Positions 6,554 to 16,364 are shown, counted from the first letter of the stretch. The stretch is 64,000 nucleotides of DNA from Flavobacterium poyangense (GCF_011751075.1 NZ_JAALLN010000001.1:533113-597112), one strand, 5' to 3'. The notes: generated by a model not told the origin, from the sequence alone. Numbers and translations are program-made.

Positions 6554-7696
6554 TTACTCTTTCAACAAGTTTCTTGAAATTACTACTTTCTGAATTTCGG
6601 TAGTTCCTTCTCCTATCGTACATAATTTAGAGTCACGATAGAATTTCTCAACAGGAAAATCTTTCGTGTAGCCGTAGCCCCCGTGAATCTGCACGGCTTC
6701 GTTTGCGATTTTCACACAAGCTTCCGATGCATACATTTTTGCCATAGCTCCACTTGTAGTAACCGGTTTGTGCTGCTGCTTTAAGAAAGCTGCTTTATGC
6801 AACAACAATTCCGAAGCTTCAATTTCTGTTGCCATATCAGCTAATTTAAACGATATGCCCTGAAAACTACTAATAGGTTGCCCAAACTGCTGTCTTTCTT
6901 TTGAATATTTTAATGCCGCTTCATAAGCTCCTTTCGAAATCCCAAGAGATAAAGCTCCGATAGAAATTCTACCGCCATCTAATATTTTCATTGCCTGAAT
7001 AAAACCCTGTCCAACTTCTCCTAATCTGTTGGCATCGGGAACACGACAATTATCAAAAACCAGTTCAGCTGTCTCACTGGCACGCATTCCTAATTTATTT
7101 TCTTTTTTACCGGATGTAAATCCAGGCATTCCTTTTTCAAAGACAAAAGCTGTCATTCCTTTTGAATCGCCTTTTTCTCCGGTGCGAACAATCACAACGG
7201 CAACATCTCCTGAAATAGCATGTGTGATAAAGTTTTTAGCACCATTTACTACCCAAAAATCTCCATCTTTGACCGCAGTGGTATTCATTCCTCCGGCATC
7301 AGAACCCGTATTGTGTTCTGTTAAACCCCAGGCACCGATAAATTCTGCAGTTGCCAGTTTTGGCAACCATTTTTTCTTTTGCTCTTCATTCCCAAAAGTT
7401 AGAATATGATTTGTGCATAAAGAATTATGAGCGGCAACGGATAAGCCAATAGAAGGATCTACTTTTGAAATTTCCTCTACCACGGTAATATACTCATGAT
7501 ACCCTAAGCCACTTCCTCCGTACTCTTCGGGAACTAAAACGCCCATAAATCCCATTTCTCCTAATTCTTTAAATAAGGCAACAGGAAAAATTTGCGATTC
7601 ATCCCATTCCATTATGTTTGGCCTGATCTTTTTGTCCGCAAATTCTTTTATCGATTGCGCAATCATTAATTGTGTTTCGTTATAATCAAAGTTCAT
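6554..7696 (-). CDS. Acyl-CoA dehydrogenase
   Basis: The 380-residue FAD flavoenzyme oxidises acyl-CoA at the alpha-beta bond and passes electrons to electron-transfer flavoprotein. Family signatures are visible: GAWGLTEHNTGSDAGGM near residue 126, the C-terminal QIHGGYGYTKDFPVEKFYRD near 337 with the following IGEGTTEIQ. The usual catalytic Glu region near the C-terminus is compatible with a short-chain or branched-chain enzyme. Substrate length cannot be set from sequence alone. A good promoter lies in the 3' end of the upstream gene. Confidence 0.93.
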   Translation of the reverse strand: MNFDYNETQLMIAQSIKEFADKKIRPNIMEWDESQIFPVALFKELGEMGFMGVLVPEEYGGSGLGYHEYITVVEEISKVDPSIGLSVAAHNSLCTNHILTFGNEEQKKKWLPKLATAEFIGAWGLTEHNTGSDAGGMNTTAVKDGDFWVVNGAKNFITHAISGDVAVVIVRTGEKGDSKGMTAFVFEKGMPGFTSGKKENKLGMRASETAELVFDNCRVPDANRLGEVGQGFIQAMKILDGGRISIGALSLGISKGAYEAALKYSKERQQFGQPISSFQGISFKLADMATEIEASELLLHKAAFLKQQHKPVTTSGAMAKMYASEACVKIANEAVQIHGGYGYTKDFPVEKFYRDSKLCTIGEGTTEIQKVVISRNLLKE

Positions 7697-7713
7697 TGTT
7701 GGTTAGTTTATTT

Positions 7714-8610
7714 TTAGAACTCCAAATATAAACTAATTATTTTTGCTTTATCAACAGGAAAACCTTTAATTTTTGCTAAATCCTCAATATTCTTAAAATC
7801 TCCATTCATACTCCTATAGGTAATGACTTGTTTTGCCAATGCATATTTAAAATAAGGAAACCGGGATAATTCTTTTAAAGTAGCCTCATTTATTGCAATC
7901 TTTTTAAAATTCGGGAGTTCGAAAATCTTAAAATGCGCATTCAATTCATAAATAACCTCCGGCGAAAGTCCCCAAACCTCCTTTAATTGTTCCATTGAAA
8001 CAAAACCGCCTAAGATTTCTTTATGCTTGAGTATTCGCAGTGACAATGCTTCACCCACTCCGTAAATCTTAACTAAATCTTCCTGAGTCGCTACATTAAT
8101 ATCCATTACAATATTCTTCTCTTTTTTAACAAAAGATAGATTGGCCGTTTTTTTATTCGCTTTAAAGTCATACTTATTCTCAGCAACTCTTTTTTTATTG
8201 TTCGTCCATTCCGGAAATTTAAAAAGTGGCGAAATACTATTTAATAATGAATCCGATATTTTGGTGACCTGCTGAAACTCTTCGGCAGAGTTTACATATT
8301 TGTTTTCTTTTCGAAAAGCTATTAATCTATCGATCTCCTGAACCGACATACCCAATTTATAACCTTTATAATCTGAGATATAATTAGGATTGAACAAATA
8401 AACTTGTCGTTTATTCTTGAATCTTTCCTTTTTTAAAGAATCAATTTCAGTCTGCAAAGACATCCATTGTTCTTTTTCCGGAAGTATATTTTCAACTGCA
8501 GTGAAGTTCACCAAAAAGTAAATCAGCTGTAATCCTATAATCACCAAAAAAAGCAACAAAAAACCGGTTCGCTGCCGATTTGTAAACTTAAAATGTCTTT
8601 TTAACGCCAT
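7714..8610 (-). CDS. Membrane-anchored helix-hairpin-helix (ComEA-like) protein
   Basis: The 298-residue protein has one N-terminal transmembrane segment (GFLLLFLVIIGLQLIYFLVNF, residues 16-36). It then carries three tandem helix-hairpin-helix units, at about 70-130, 165-225 and 235-298. The middle unit, with DINVATQEDLVKIYGVGEAL, is the clearest ComEA-like module. ComEA-type proteins bind DNA outside the membrane in natural transformation, but no other competence genes are nearby. A DNA-binding role is an inference from the fold. Confidence 0.8.
   Translation of the reverse strand: MALKRHFKFTNRQRTGFLLLFLVIIGLQLIYFLVNFTAVENILPEKEQWMSLQTEIDSLKKERFKNKRQVYLFNPNYISDYKGYKLGMSVQEIDRLIAFRKENKYVNSAEEFQQVTKISDSLLNSISPLFKFPEWTNNKKRVAENKYDFKANKKTANLSFVKKEKNIVMDINVATQEDLVKIYGVGEALSLRILKHKEILGGFVSMEQLKEVWGLSPEVIYELNAHFKIFELPNFKKIAINEATLKELSRFPYFKYALAKQVITYRSMNGDFKNIEDLAKIKGFPVDKAKIISLYLEF
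7723..7754 (-). promoter_or_regulatory. Predicted promoter of the acyl-CoA dehydrogenase gene
   Basis: On the minus strand TTG (7754-7752) and TATATTTG (7730-7723) are separated by 21 bases, a good Bacteroidota promoter. It lies inside the last codons of the upstream helix-hairpin-helix gene, about 27 bases before the acyl-CoA dehydrogenase start. That gene can therefore be expressed independently. Confidence 0.65.
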
Positions 8611-8824
8611 AAAATTTCAATTCAAATAAAACTTTATACTCTATTATTAGTTTAAATCAATTAAAAAACATTAAATTTATAAAGAAAAATCATACAAAAT
8701 AAATTTTTCCTTCTTTTTCTGCTTAAACGACTCTGAGGAATTAATTACTGATTTCAAGCATTAACGGTTAGTTTAAGCCCATTTTATATAAATAGTGAAG
8801 ATTTTACCACTAAATATTACATAA

Positions 8825-8858
8825 TTGTTTTTATTTTTTATAAAAAACGATACATTTG
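8825..8858 (+). promoter_or_regulatory. Predicted promoter of the amino acid permease gene
   Basis: TTG at 8825-8827 is followed after 23 bases by TACATTTG at 8851-8858, 33 bases before the start codon. The -7 match is exact. The rest of the 280-base divergent gap (8611-8824) is AT-rich and shows no other signal that I can support. Confidence 0.65.
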
Positions 8859-8890
8859 GAACTTAATAACAATAAACCACGATAATAGTT

Positions 8891-10351
8891 ATGTCAATTA
8901 TGCGAGTTAAACCAATATCAGCTTTTGAAGCCGATATGAAGAAAAGTGATTTAAAAAGGGTCTTAGGAAAATGGAGCCTTACTGCCATTGGAGTTGGAGC
9001 CATTATTGGTGGAGGAATATTTGTTCTTACCGGTACCGGAGCTTACTATCATGCAGGTCCAGCCTTAGCCGTTTCTTTCATTATTGCAGGTATAGCCTGT
9101 GTTTTTGCAGCTCTTTGTTATTCTGAGTTTGCTTCTATTTTACCTGTTGAAGGTTCTGCTTATGCATATGCCTATGGTACAATTGGAGAAATTTTTGCCT
9201 GGATTATAGGATGGGGACTTATCCTCGAATATGCCATGGGATCAATGACGGTCGCCGTTTCCTGGTCAGGCTATTTTAATAAGTTACTTAAAATGTTTCA
9301 TATTCATCTCCCTGAATGGCTTACTACAGATCCTGCCAGCTATACAGGAGAAGGTTTTTCTATGAATCTTCCAGCTTTCTGCATTGTTCTTTTTGTTATT
9401 TCTATACTTATTAAAGGTACAAAAGGTGCAGCAAAAGCAAATAATATGATTGTTATCCTTAAAGTTTCTGCTGTAGTGTTTGTAATTATTGCCGGACTTT
9501 TCTTTATTAATACTGCAAACTGGGATCCGTTTATTCCTGCAGCTACACAAATTATTGAAAAAGAAACCACACATAATGCCTACGGAATTGGAGGAATCGT
9601 ATCCGGAGCAGCAGCAATTTTCTTTGCTTATGTTGGTTTTGATGCCGTTTCTACTCAGGCAGGTGAGGCTATCAATCCTAAAAAGGATGTTCCGTTTGCC
9701 ATTATTGCTTCCCTATTAATATGTACCATCTTATATATTCTTGTTTCTCTGGTATTAACCGGAATGATGAATTACAAAGATTTTAACCCGCTAGGAAAAT
9801 ACCCTGAAGCGATAAAAGCTCCTGTTGCTTATGCATTTGATATTGCAGGACAAGGTTGGGCCGGTTTTATCATTACAATTGCTGCAACCGTTGGTTTGGT
9901 TTCTGTATTAATGGTAATGATTATGGGACAATCAAGAATTTTCCTTGGAATGTCTAAAGATGGTTTAATTCCTCCTGTATTCTCAAAAGTTAATCCAATT
10001 TCAGGAACTCCAAAAACCAATTTAATGATTCTTGGTGGTATTATTGCTATTGTTGCGGCTTTTACACCAATCAACAAATTAGCAGATATGACTAGTTTCG
10101 GTACTTTATTTGCTTTTACAATGGTTTGTATTGCGGTTTGGATTCTGAGAGTAAAACAACCTCAGTTAACCAGAACTTTTAAAGTTCCTGCTTTACCTAT
10201 AATTGCTATTTTTGGTATTTCGATTAATACTTATTTAATGATCAATCTAAGCTTAGATGCACAATTACTTTCATTAGGATGGTTGGCTATCGGTATACTG
10301 GTTTATTTCGGATATAGTAAAGGAAGATCAAAACTGAACAAAACAGAATAA
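8891..10351 (+). CDS. APC-family amino acid permease
   Basis: The 486-residue inner-membrane protein has about twelve or more hydrophobic helices. The family signature GVGAIIGGGIFVLTGTGA in helix 1 (near residue 35) and the GFDAVSTQAGEAINPKKDVP block near residue 250 place it in the amino acid-polyamine-organocation superfamily. It is nearest in style to the cationic amino acid transporter branch (YfnA/CAT-like). The substrate is not determined. It is transcribed alone, with its own promoter and a terminator at 10378. Confidence 0.9.
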   Translation: MSIMRVKPISAFEADMKKSDLKRVLGKWSLTAIGVGAIIGGGIFVLTGTGAYYHAGPALAVSFIIAGIACVFAALCYSEFASILPVEGSAYAYAYGTIGEIFAWIIGWGLILEYAMGSMTVAVSWSGYFNKLLKMFHIHLPEWLTTDPASYTGEGFSMNLPAFCIVLFVISILIKGTKGAAKANNMIVILKVSAVVFVIIAGLFFINTANWDPFIPAATQIIEKETTHNAYGIGGIVSGAAAIFFAYVGFDAVSTQAGEAINPKKDVPFAIIASLLICTILYILVSLVLTGMMNYKDFNPLGKYPEAIKAPVAYAFDIAGQGWAGFIITIAATVGLVSVLMVMIMGQSRIFLGMSKDGLIPPVFSKVNPISGTPKTNLMILGGIIAIVAAFTPINKLADMTSFGTLFAFTMVCIAVWILRVKQPQLTRTFKVPALPIIAIFGISINTYLMINLSLDAQLLSLGWLAIGILVYFGYSKGRSKLNKTE

Positions 10352-10377
10352 TCTTCGACACCATATTTCATAAAAAA

Positions 10378-10404
10378 ACTCCAAATCTAATTTGGAGTTT
10401 TTTT
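10378..10404 (+). terminator. Intrinsic terminator after the permease gene
   Basis: ACTCCAAAT at 10378-10386 pairs with ATTTGGAGT at 10390-10398 around a 3-base loop. The stem is followed by seven T residues on the plus strand and preceded by seven A residues, so it can act in both directions between the converging permease and PspC genes. Confidence 0.9.
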
Positions 10405-10473
10405 ATGCTTTATAAAATCAATATAACAAAGTCAATCGTGACCCAGATTTAGGGCTATTATTTCTAAATTTAC

Positions 10474-10701
10474 CTATAAATCAAAAACGGAAGTTCGTTT
10501 GGCTCTGATTAAATCTTTCAGCCTTATCCAAAAGGCCAAGGTCAGATAAACTCCAAAACCCAGTCCCACGGTTACAAACGAAATGTAGATAAAAAACAAT
10601 CGCACACTTGTTACACGCATCCCTAATTTATCCGCCAATCTTGAAGAGACATGAAAACCATATTTTTCAAAAAAGAACTTGAGTTTTACTATTGCAGACA
10701 T
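10474..10701 (-). CDS. PspC-domain small membrane protein
   Basis: The 75-residue protein resembles the PspC domain. It has a basic N-terminus with KYGFHVSSRLADKLGMRVTSVRL, then a hydrophobic helix (FFIYISFVTVGLGFGVYLTLAFWI, about 36-59) and a charged tail. In proteobacteria PspC participates in the phage-shock envelope response. Stand-alone small PspC proteins are common in Flavobacteria, with undefined roles. No pspA or pspB is adjacent. Confidence 0.8.
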   Translation of the reverse strand: MSAIVKLKFFFEKYGFHVSSRLADKLGMRVTSVRLFFIYISFVTVGLGFGVYLTLAFWIRLKDLIRAKRTSVFDL

Positions 10702-10782
10702 ATTTAATTGTTGATTTTAGATTGCTGATTTTAGATTGCTGATTTTGGGCTTCCTGCCTAAACAGTACACTAAAATCTTTTA

Positions 10783-10852
10783 ACTTTCGACTTTCGACTT
10801 TCGACTTTTGACTTTTGACTTTCGACTTTTGACTTTCGACTTTTGACTTTCG
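10783..10852. repeat. Ten-unit 7-bp tandem repeat (ACTTTCG/ACTTTTG)
   Basis: Ten consecutive 7-base units, six ACTTTCG and four ACTTTTG, occupy 10783-10852 between the PspC and DUF2851 genes. Copies of TTTTAGATTGCTGA lie just to the left, at about 10718-10745. The array reads as a lysine/serine-rich open frame on the minus strand, but this looks like a by-product of the 7-base period. Confidence 0.95.
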
Positions 10853-10893
10853 ACTTCCCACAAAAATACAAAAATATCTAATGAACCTGTTTT

Positions 10894-12165
10894 CTATTTG
10901 CCTTTTAATAATTCCAATCCTATTGCGCATTTCAAACAGGCATTCTGATTACAGTATTCCTTTTTGAGCTGCAATAAGGCTTGTGTATCAAAAGCACTGC
11001 TTGAAACTACCCCAAAAGATTCAAACTTATCGATAATCGAGTTTTTCTCGGGACCTACTTCATTCATAAAATCAATTAGATCTTCTGAAATAAACTCCCC
11101 TTTCATTTGTACATAAGCAAACTGAAGCGGAATTATCGTATTGAGAATTATTAAATCGAGGAATGATTTTGATACTTCTTTTGACTTTTTTCGGCTTTTT
11201 TTATCAAACTGGTAATGGTTCTGCCAGTACAAACCACAGGAAACAGTAAGCAAGTCATAAACCTTCTTAACTGATTTAACTTCAATCAACTCTGTAAATA
11301 AATTTTGATGTTTATGGTACAATGCTGCCAATTGCGAAAGCCGAATGGTCGGAAAATTATCCGGGCGAAGTTTAAAAAACTGAAGTGGGTCAACGTACAC
11401 TTTCGACAACTGATACTTATTTAAGAAGTAAAAGTATCTAATTTTTAAATCGATAAAATAAATGTCTTCTTTGTCCGCATCCAGTAAACCCGAAATCCCA
11501 AAAAATAAAGCTTCCAGATTTTCCGTTTCAAAACTTTCTTTTCTAATAATTGAAAACGGAATTGATTTGGCGATTTGAAAAAAAGCTTCCCCATTTACAT
11601 TCAAACCAAAATTTTTAGCCAATAGACAAAACAAAGTGGCTTCCCAATCCTGATTCGTTTCTTCCAATAAACTAAAAATAAATTTAGATTTACGTTCCAA
11701 ACGCTCAAAAAAAAGTCGTTCTAACCAATTTTTAAAAACAAAGTCATCAATGTGAGCAATATCTCTTTCACAGGGAATCCATGACTTAGTTTTTGTTAAG
11801 GAATAGTAATTATTTATTATCTCCTCCGAAACATACTCTTTTAATACCAAAACAGAAATTTCGGTATTATCTGCCCTAAATATTGCATTGTCATGCTCCC
11901 ACACTACATGCAAAATTACATTTTCGTACGCAACATCTTTTTCATGTCCATGGGCATACCAATCTGATGATTTTAGATGGATTTCGACATTTCCAGCCCA
12001 TTTTTGATTTCCAATTACAATTTGGGCATTAAAGAAATCAGGCCCGGAAAGCCCTAAATAGTCCCCTGACTTAATAATTACAACAGGCTCGTTTTGAGTT
12101 GTCTTTAAGTTCAAGGTTTCAAATTTCTTAAACTTCCACAGGTAATGAAGAAACTCTTCTTTCAT
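10894..12165 (-). CDS. DUF2851 family protein
   Basis: The 423-residue cytoplasmic protein starts MKEEFLHYLWKFKKF and contains FFNAQIVIGNQKWAGNVEIHLKSSDWYAHGHEKD near residue 50, which I recognise as the DUF2851 hallmark. The family is widespread in Bacteroidota with no established function. Four Cys in a C-terminal cluster (EYCNQNACLKCAIG) could bind a metal, which is an inference. No signal peptide is present. The neighbouring exonuclease is transcribed in the same direction. Confidence 0.85.
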   Translation of the reverse strand: MKEEFLHYLWKFKKFETLNLKTTQNEPVVIIKSGDYLGLSGPDFFNAQIVIGNQKWAGNVEIHLKSSDWYAHGHEKDVAYENVILHVVWEHDNAIFRADNTEISVLVLKEYVSEEIINNYYSLTKTKSWIPCERDIAHIDDFVFKNWLERLFFERLERKSKFIFSLLEETNQDWEATLFCLLAKNFGLNVNGEAFFQIAKSIPFSIIRKESFETENLEALFFGISGLLDADKEDIYFIDLKIRYFYFLNKYQLSKVYVDPLQFFKLRPDNFPTIRLSQLAALYHKHQNLFTELIEVKSVKKVYDLLTVSCGLYWQNHYQFDKKSRKKSKEVSKSFLDLIILNTIIPLQFAYVQMKGEFISEDLIDFMNEVGPEKNSIIDKFESFGVVSSSAFDTQALLQLKKEYCNQNACLKCAIGLELLKGK

Positions 12166-12244
12166 TTTTAAGTCTTTATATTAATTGATAAACAGACTTA
12201 AAAATAAATAAAAATTAGTATTAATCTTACAAAAATGATTTAAA

Positions 12245-12727
12245 TTATTTCAACAGATATAATTTAGCACAGGCACGTGCATCAGAAAGTGCTTCGTGAT
12301 GTTGCAGTTGAATATTCATTTCCCGGCAACAATCACTTAATTTGGTTGGTTTTATTCCTTTTGCTTTATAAATTTTTACCGTGCATTCCCAACGTGTAGC
12401 AATATTGAGATCTTCATAATGCAAACCATAAAGCGCCATCGATTTGATTAAAACATTGCGATCGAAACTTTCGTTATGTGCTACAACTACTCTGTTTTTT
12501 AATCTTCTTTCAATTTCGGGATAGACCTGCAAAAAAGATTTTGCATTTACAGTATCGCGCGGATAAATTCCATGCACACGAATCGTAAACGGATTGTATT
12601 CGTTATTTGGAGGTTTTATCAAAGTGACAAACTCATCTACAATTATCCCGTTTTGTACCGTTACAATTCCAACAGAACACGGATGATAAGCAGTTGCCGT
12701 TTCAAAATCTATGGCAGTAAAATTCAT
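12245..12727 (-). CDS. DEDDh 3'-5' exonuclease (DnaQ-like)
   Basis: The 160-residue protein is a single exonuclease domain. Exo I is AIDFETA (Asp and Glu near residues 7 and 9), Exo II is VVAHNESFDRNVL near 75-87, and Exo III is HHEALSDARA near 142, which supplies the His and last Asp. Such small DEDDh enzymes trim DNA or RNA 3' ends, and the substrate here is unknown. It is not fused to a polymerase or GIY-YIG domain. Confidence 0.9.
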   Translation of the reverse strand: MNFTAIDFETATAYHPCSVGIVTVQNGIIVDEFVTLIKPPNNEYNPFTIRVHGIYPRDTVNAKSFLQVYPEIERRLKNRVVVAHNESFDRNVLIKSMALYGLHYEDLNIATRWECTVKIYKAKGIKPTKLSDCCREMNIQLQHHEALSDARACAKLYLLK

Positions 12728-12915
12728 ATTTTTATTATTTTAACTCAGGTTCGTGAATAGAGAATAGAAAGATTCTAAGGCTCTAAGATTCAAGAATAAT
12801 AAACTTCAAAAAATGAATGTTTAAGAATAAAACTTAGAAGCTTAGCATCTCTCTACCATTCCTTTTCATTTAACTTAACTACCGAAACCCTGATACATAA
12901 TTTGGAATTAAAACT

Positions 12916-12958
12916 AAAAAATCCATAAATCTAATCTTTACAAATTAGATCTATGGAT
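12916..12958 (-). terminator. Terminator of the cysteine synthase-like gene
   Basis: Bases 12921-12935 and 12944-12958 form a 15-bp stem with one mismatch and an 8-base loop. On the minus strand a U-rich stretch follows. It sits 23 bases beyond the gene's stop codon. The remaining gap to the exonuclease gene (12728-12915) shows only low-complexity CTAAGATT-like repeats. Confidence 0.8.
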
Positions 12959-12980
12959 TACAAAGTTACGAACTACGTTC

Positions 12981-14342
12981 TTATTTTATAGATCCAATAA
13001 TATCGTATTTGGTAATAATATGGTGATTGCCGTTTCCTAAATCAATCAAAACCGCATCATTTTCTTTGGTAAACAATCTGGAAACTTCCTCAATTGGAGT
13101 CCCTAATTTTACGATCGGAAATGGTTTACCCATTACTTCTTTAATTGGTTTTTCGGCAACATTTTTGTCCGCCACATAACTTCTGAACAAATCTGTTTCG
13201 TCGACAGAACCTACAAAACCATTAATATCTACAACTGGAATTTGCGAAATTTTGTACTTACGCATACGTTCAATAGCATGAGAAACCAATTCTTCGGTAC
13301 GCACAACGATTAATTCCTTATCGATATGATCCTTGATAACATCTTCTGCTTTTGTTACATTTTCTTCCAAAAAGCCACGCTCGCGCATCCAGTCATCATT
13401 AAACATCTTTCCTACGTAACGACTTCCTGAATCATGGAAAAGCACCACAACTACATCATCCGGTTTAAAATGTTCTTTAAGTTGCAACAATCCTTTTATA
13501 CAAGCCCCGGCAGAATTCCCCACGAAGATAGCTTCCTCAAGTGCAATTCTTCTGGTATAAACAGCTGCATCTTTATCTGTTACTTTAGTGAATCCGTCAA
13601 TTAAAGAGAAGTCCACATTTTTAGGCAAAATATCTTCCCCTATTCCTTCTGTGATATACGAATAGATTTCGTTTTCATCAAAAATGCCGGTTTCGTGGTA
13701 TTTTTTAAAAACAGATCCATAAGTATCAATTCCCCAAATTTTGATGTTCGGGTTTTTCTCTTTTAAGTATTTACCCACTCCCGAAATAGTACCACCTGTT
13801 CCAACTCCAACCACAAAATGCGTGATCTTACCATCGGTTTGCTTCCAGATTTCAGGTCCGGTTTGCTCATAATGTGCCAAAGCATTTGACATATTGTCGT
13901 ATTGGTTTACGTACCAGGAGTTAGGGGTTTCTTCTGCTAAACGTTTAGAAACCGAGTAATAAGAACGTGGATCGGTAGGCTCTACATCTGTAGGACAAAC
14001 TACTACTTTTGCGCCAACAGCCCTAAGAATATCCATCTTTTCTTTTGACTGTTTGTCTGACATCACACAAATTAGTTTATATCCTTTAATAATTGCTACA
14101 AGAGCAAGTCCCATTCCGGTATTTCCGGAAGTACCTTCAATAATTGTTCCTCCCGGTTTTAAGCGACCATCAGCCTCAGCATCTTCAATCATTTTTACGG
14201 CCATTCTGTCTTTAACAGAGTTCCCCGGATTAAAAGTTTCGACTTTTGCCAATACTAACGCATCAATTTCAGCAACAATTTTGTTGAGTTTTACCAATGG
14301 CGTATTACCAATTGTCTCTAAAATATTTTTTGAAAAGTCCAT
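12981..14342 (-). CDS. PLP-dependent cystathionine beta-synthase/cysteine synthase-like enzyme with CBS pair
   Basis: The 453-residue protein has a fold-type II PLP domain (about 1-320). The Schiff-base lysine lies in NPGNSVKDRMA near residue 45, the substrate loop is EGTSGNTGMGLA near 69, and the phosphate-binding glycine loop is VGTGGTISG near 178. Two CBS motifs (about 335-453) follow, as in eukaryotic cystathionine beta-synthase. It could make cystathionine or cysteine from activated serine. No other sulfur gene is adjacent, so the exact reaction is left open. Confidence 0.88.
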   Translation of the reverse strand: MDFSKNILETIGNTPLVKLNKIVAEIDALVLAKVETFNPGNSVKDRMAVKMIEDAEADGRLKPGGTIIEGTSGNTGMGLALVAIIKGYKLICVMSDKQSKEKMDILRAVGAKVVVCPTDVEPTDPRSYYSVSKRLAEETPNSWYVNQYDNMSNALAHYEQTGPEIWKQTDGKITHFVVGVGTGGTISGVGKYLKEKNPNIKIWGIDTYGSVFKKYHETGIFDENEIYSYITEGIGEDILPKNVDFSLIDGFTKVTDKDAAVYTRRIALEEAIFVGNSAGACIKGLLQLKEHFKPDDVVVVLFHDSGSRYVGKMFNDDWMRERGFLEENVTKAEDVIKDHIDKELIVVRTEELVSHAIERMRKYKISQIPVVDINGFVGSVDETDLFRSYVADKNVAEKPIKEVMGKPFPIVKLGTPIEEVSRLFTKENDAVLIDLGNGNHHIITKYDIIGSIK

Positions 14343-14393
14343 TTCTATTTAAATTTTATATTTGGTTTTAAAGTTGACACAGCGTCCTAAATA

Positions 14394-16364
14394 CTATTGG
14401 AAGAAATTCCAAACTAAACCAAATCGGATTGTAAAATCACGGTATGGATTATTAGGTGCTGAATAATAATTACTCTGAGCAAATGAAGCATTAAAATGTT
14501 CTGCTTTCAAATAAAATCTCGTTTGACGAATTCTGGCGTTTACAAAAAAATCAAAGTTGGCATAATTTCCAATCTTTTTATTTTGCTGAACAAAAAATTC
14601 ACCGATAACCGGATTATAACTATTACCGTAATACTCAGTAAAATAATTAAATGTAATTCCGGTCTGCATAAATAATGCTTTCTTGAAAAAATGTCTTGAA
14701 TAATAAAATGTATTTCTGGTTACAAAATCAGGAACATTTAAAATTAAATCAGATTGTTCTACTTTTTGATACAATAAAGTATTGTCCAAGGCAAACGGTC
14801 CGAACTTAAACTCACGGCTGGCCTTTACAGACAAATAATTAATTGCGTTACCATATTGACCCGGTTCCACAATCTGAGTTTGAGCAGCGATTTCGGCAGC
14901 ATTAGAAACATCTTTAAAATACAAATGATCTTTTAATACCGAATATTGCACCTCGGCATTTAACCACGGTGTAAAAACATTAGCACTAAGTGAATTTATT
15001 TTTTCGTTTTTAAAGTTATTAGACCAGTTGTATTTTATAAAACTACTTTGATACAAGTCATAGTTGTTATTAGGCAGTTTATTAATATTCTGATATCTAA
15101 AATCAAACTTAATTTTTTCATTTAAATCATATCTTAATTTGGCATCTAAATTAGAAAGTGACTGATTAGTGATCGATCTTGAATATAAAAAACGACCGTT
15201 CCATTTGTTTTTCTGATACTCGTACTGGCCTCCAACATTATTAATCTGTCTGTAAAGATTATTTGGAATTGCAATAACTCCCGTTTTATCAAGGATAACT
15301 CTGTTGTATTCATAATTTGAACGATAATCGTCAATAAAAAAATTAAATTTTCCTAAAAGCGAATTCTCATAAGCAAGGCCTACCTTATTGTATAATTTTT
15401 CAAAACGTGTCTGGTCTTTTACACCGCTTGTCACATATGACTCTCCAAATCTGTTCACAGGTCTGTTATCAACAGTAGAGGTAACACTTGCCTGATTGTA
15501 TTCGTAAAATTTGTTTTCGTAATTAAACTGATGTGTCAGATAGGCATTATTATTTCCCTCCTTTGGATTAATTCTAAAAGCATGGTCAAAAAACAATCTT
15601 CTTCCTTTCAGAAAGGACTCCGCATCTAGCAAATAAACCTGCAATCTTTGACGGTTCTTGAAATTATTATCGCCACTTTCAAAATTTTCGGGAGTTGTGA
15701 TTCCTCCATTTTCTTCATTCAAAATATCCTGATAGGTATAATGTGCATTTAAAACATATCTTTTATCAGTTGTAAAATAGCTGGTCGTAAATCTAAAGTT
15801 CCCTGTACTGGCTAATTGATTTATATAATTTCCTTCTGAACGCAATCCTCTGTAGGCAATAGAAAAATTAAGATTTTTTGAAGTATTTAATGTGATAAAG
15901 GAATCTACGTTCTGACCTTTATTAATAGTTGTATTAAAAAACAGTTCCGTTAATGGAGTTGCTACCGAATAATATTTAATTTGATTGGCTTCTAAAAAAT
16001 TAAAATGTTTAGCCTTAAATCCAAATTCAGGATAAGGCGAAAAATCGGTTAAACTGTATTGCAAAGTATTATAAGTCTGTCCGATATTAGCAAATGGCAG
16101 GAGTCCAAAATTATCCTTTCTCAGGTAATTTTGTTTGTAGGCATTTTTTAAGGTTAAAGAAGTATCTGCATAAGTCGTATCATGCTCAATAGTAATAATC
16201 TGATACTGATCTATGGTAGCAATTTTAGCTTTTTTCTTTTTTACGGTATCGGTAATACTTGAATACTGGGTATTCATATCCAAATTGCTTTTGGAAACAG
16301 GTTTCGTCTGAGAAAACAATAATGCAGGTACAACTGACAGATACAGAAAAAAGAATATTCTCAT
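14394..16364 (-). CDS. Putative outer-membrane porin (Porin_10-like)
   Basis: The 656-residue protein has a signal peptide (FFFLYLSVVPALLFSQ) and then many alternating aromatic beta-strands, ending with aromatic residues (FTIRFGLVWNFFQ), as outer-membrane barrels do. Features such as SLTLKNAYKQNYLRKDNFGLLPFANIG near residue 70 recall the Bacteroidota family annotated as putative porin. There is no TonB box or plug domain, so it is not a TonB receptor. Substrate unknown. Confidence 0.75.
   Translation of the reverse strand: MRIFFFLYLSVVPALLFSQTKPVSKSNLDMNTQYSSITDTVKKKKAKIATIDQYQIITIEHDTTYADTSLTLKNAYKQNYLRKDNFGLLPFANIGQTYNTLQYSLTDFSPYPEFGFKAKHFNFLEANQIKYYSVATPLTELFFNTTINKGQNVDSFITLNTSKNLNFSIAYRGLRSEGNYINQLASTGNFRFTTSYFTTDKRYVLNAHYTYQDILNEENGGITTPENFESGDNNFKNRQRLQVYLLDAESFLKGRRLFFDHAFRINPKEGNNNAYLTHQFNYENKFYEYNQASVTSTVDNRPVNRFGESYVTSGVKDQTRFEKLYNKVGLAYENSLLGKFNFFIDDYRSNYEYNRVILDKTGVIAIPNNLYRQINNVGGQYEYQKNKWNGRFLYSRSITNQSLSNLDAKLRYDLNEKIKFDFRYQNINKLPNNNYDLYQSSFIKYNWSNNFKNEKINSLSANVFTPWLNAEVQYSVLKDHLYFKDVSNAAEIAAQTQIVEPGQYGNAINYLSVKASREFKFGPFALDNTLLYQKVEQSDLILNVPDFVTRNTFYYSRHFFKKALFMQTGITFNYFTEYYGNSYNPVIGEFFVQQNKKIGNYANFDFFVNARIRQTRFYLKAEHFNASFAQSNYYSAPNNPYRDFTIRFGLVWNFFQ

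Noticed and set aside
9284..9574. Minus-strand frame in the permease gene
   Set aside because: Antisense to strongly conserved permease codons, with Lys/Asn-rich composition typical of shadow frames.
10667..10930. Minus-strand frame of about 87 codons rich in Lys-Ser-Lys-Val-Glu-Ser
   Set aside because: The sequence is the translation of a 7-bp tandem array and overlaps both neighbouring genes. No ribosome or family evidence supports it.
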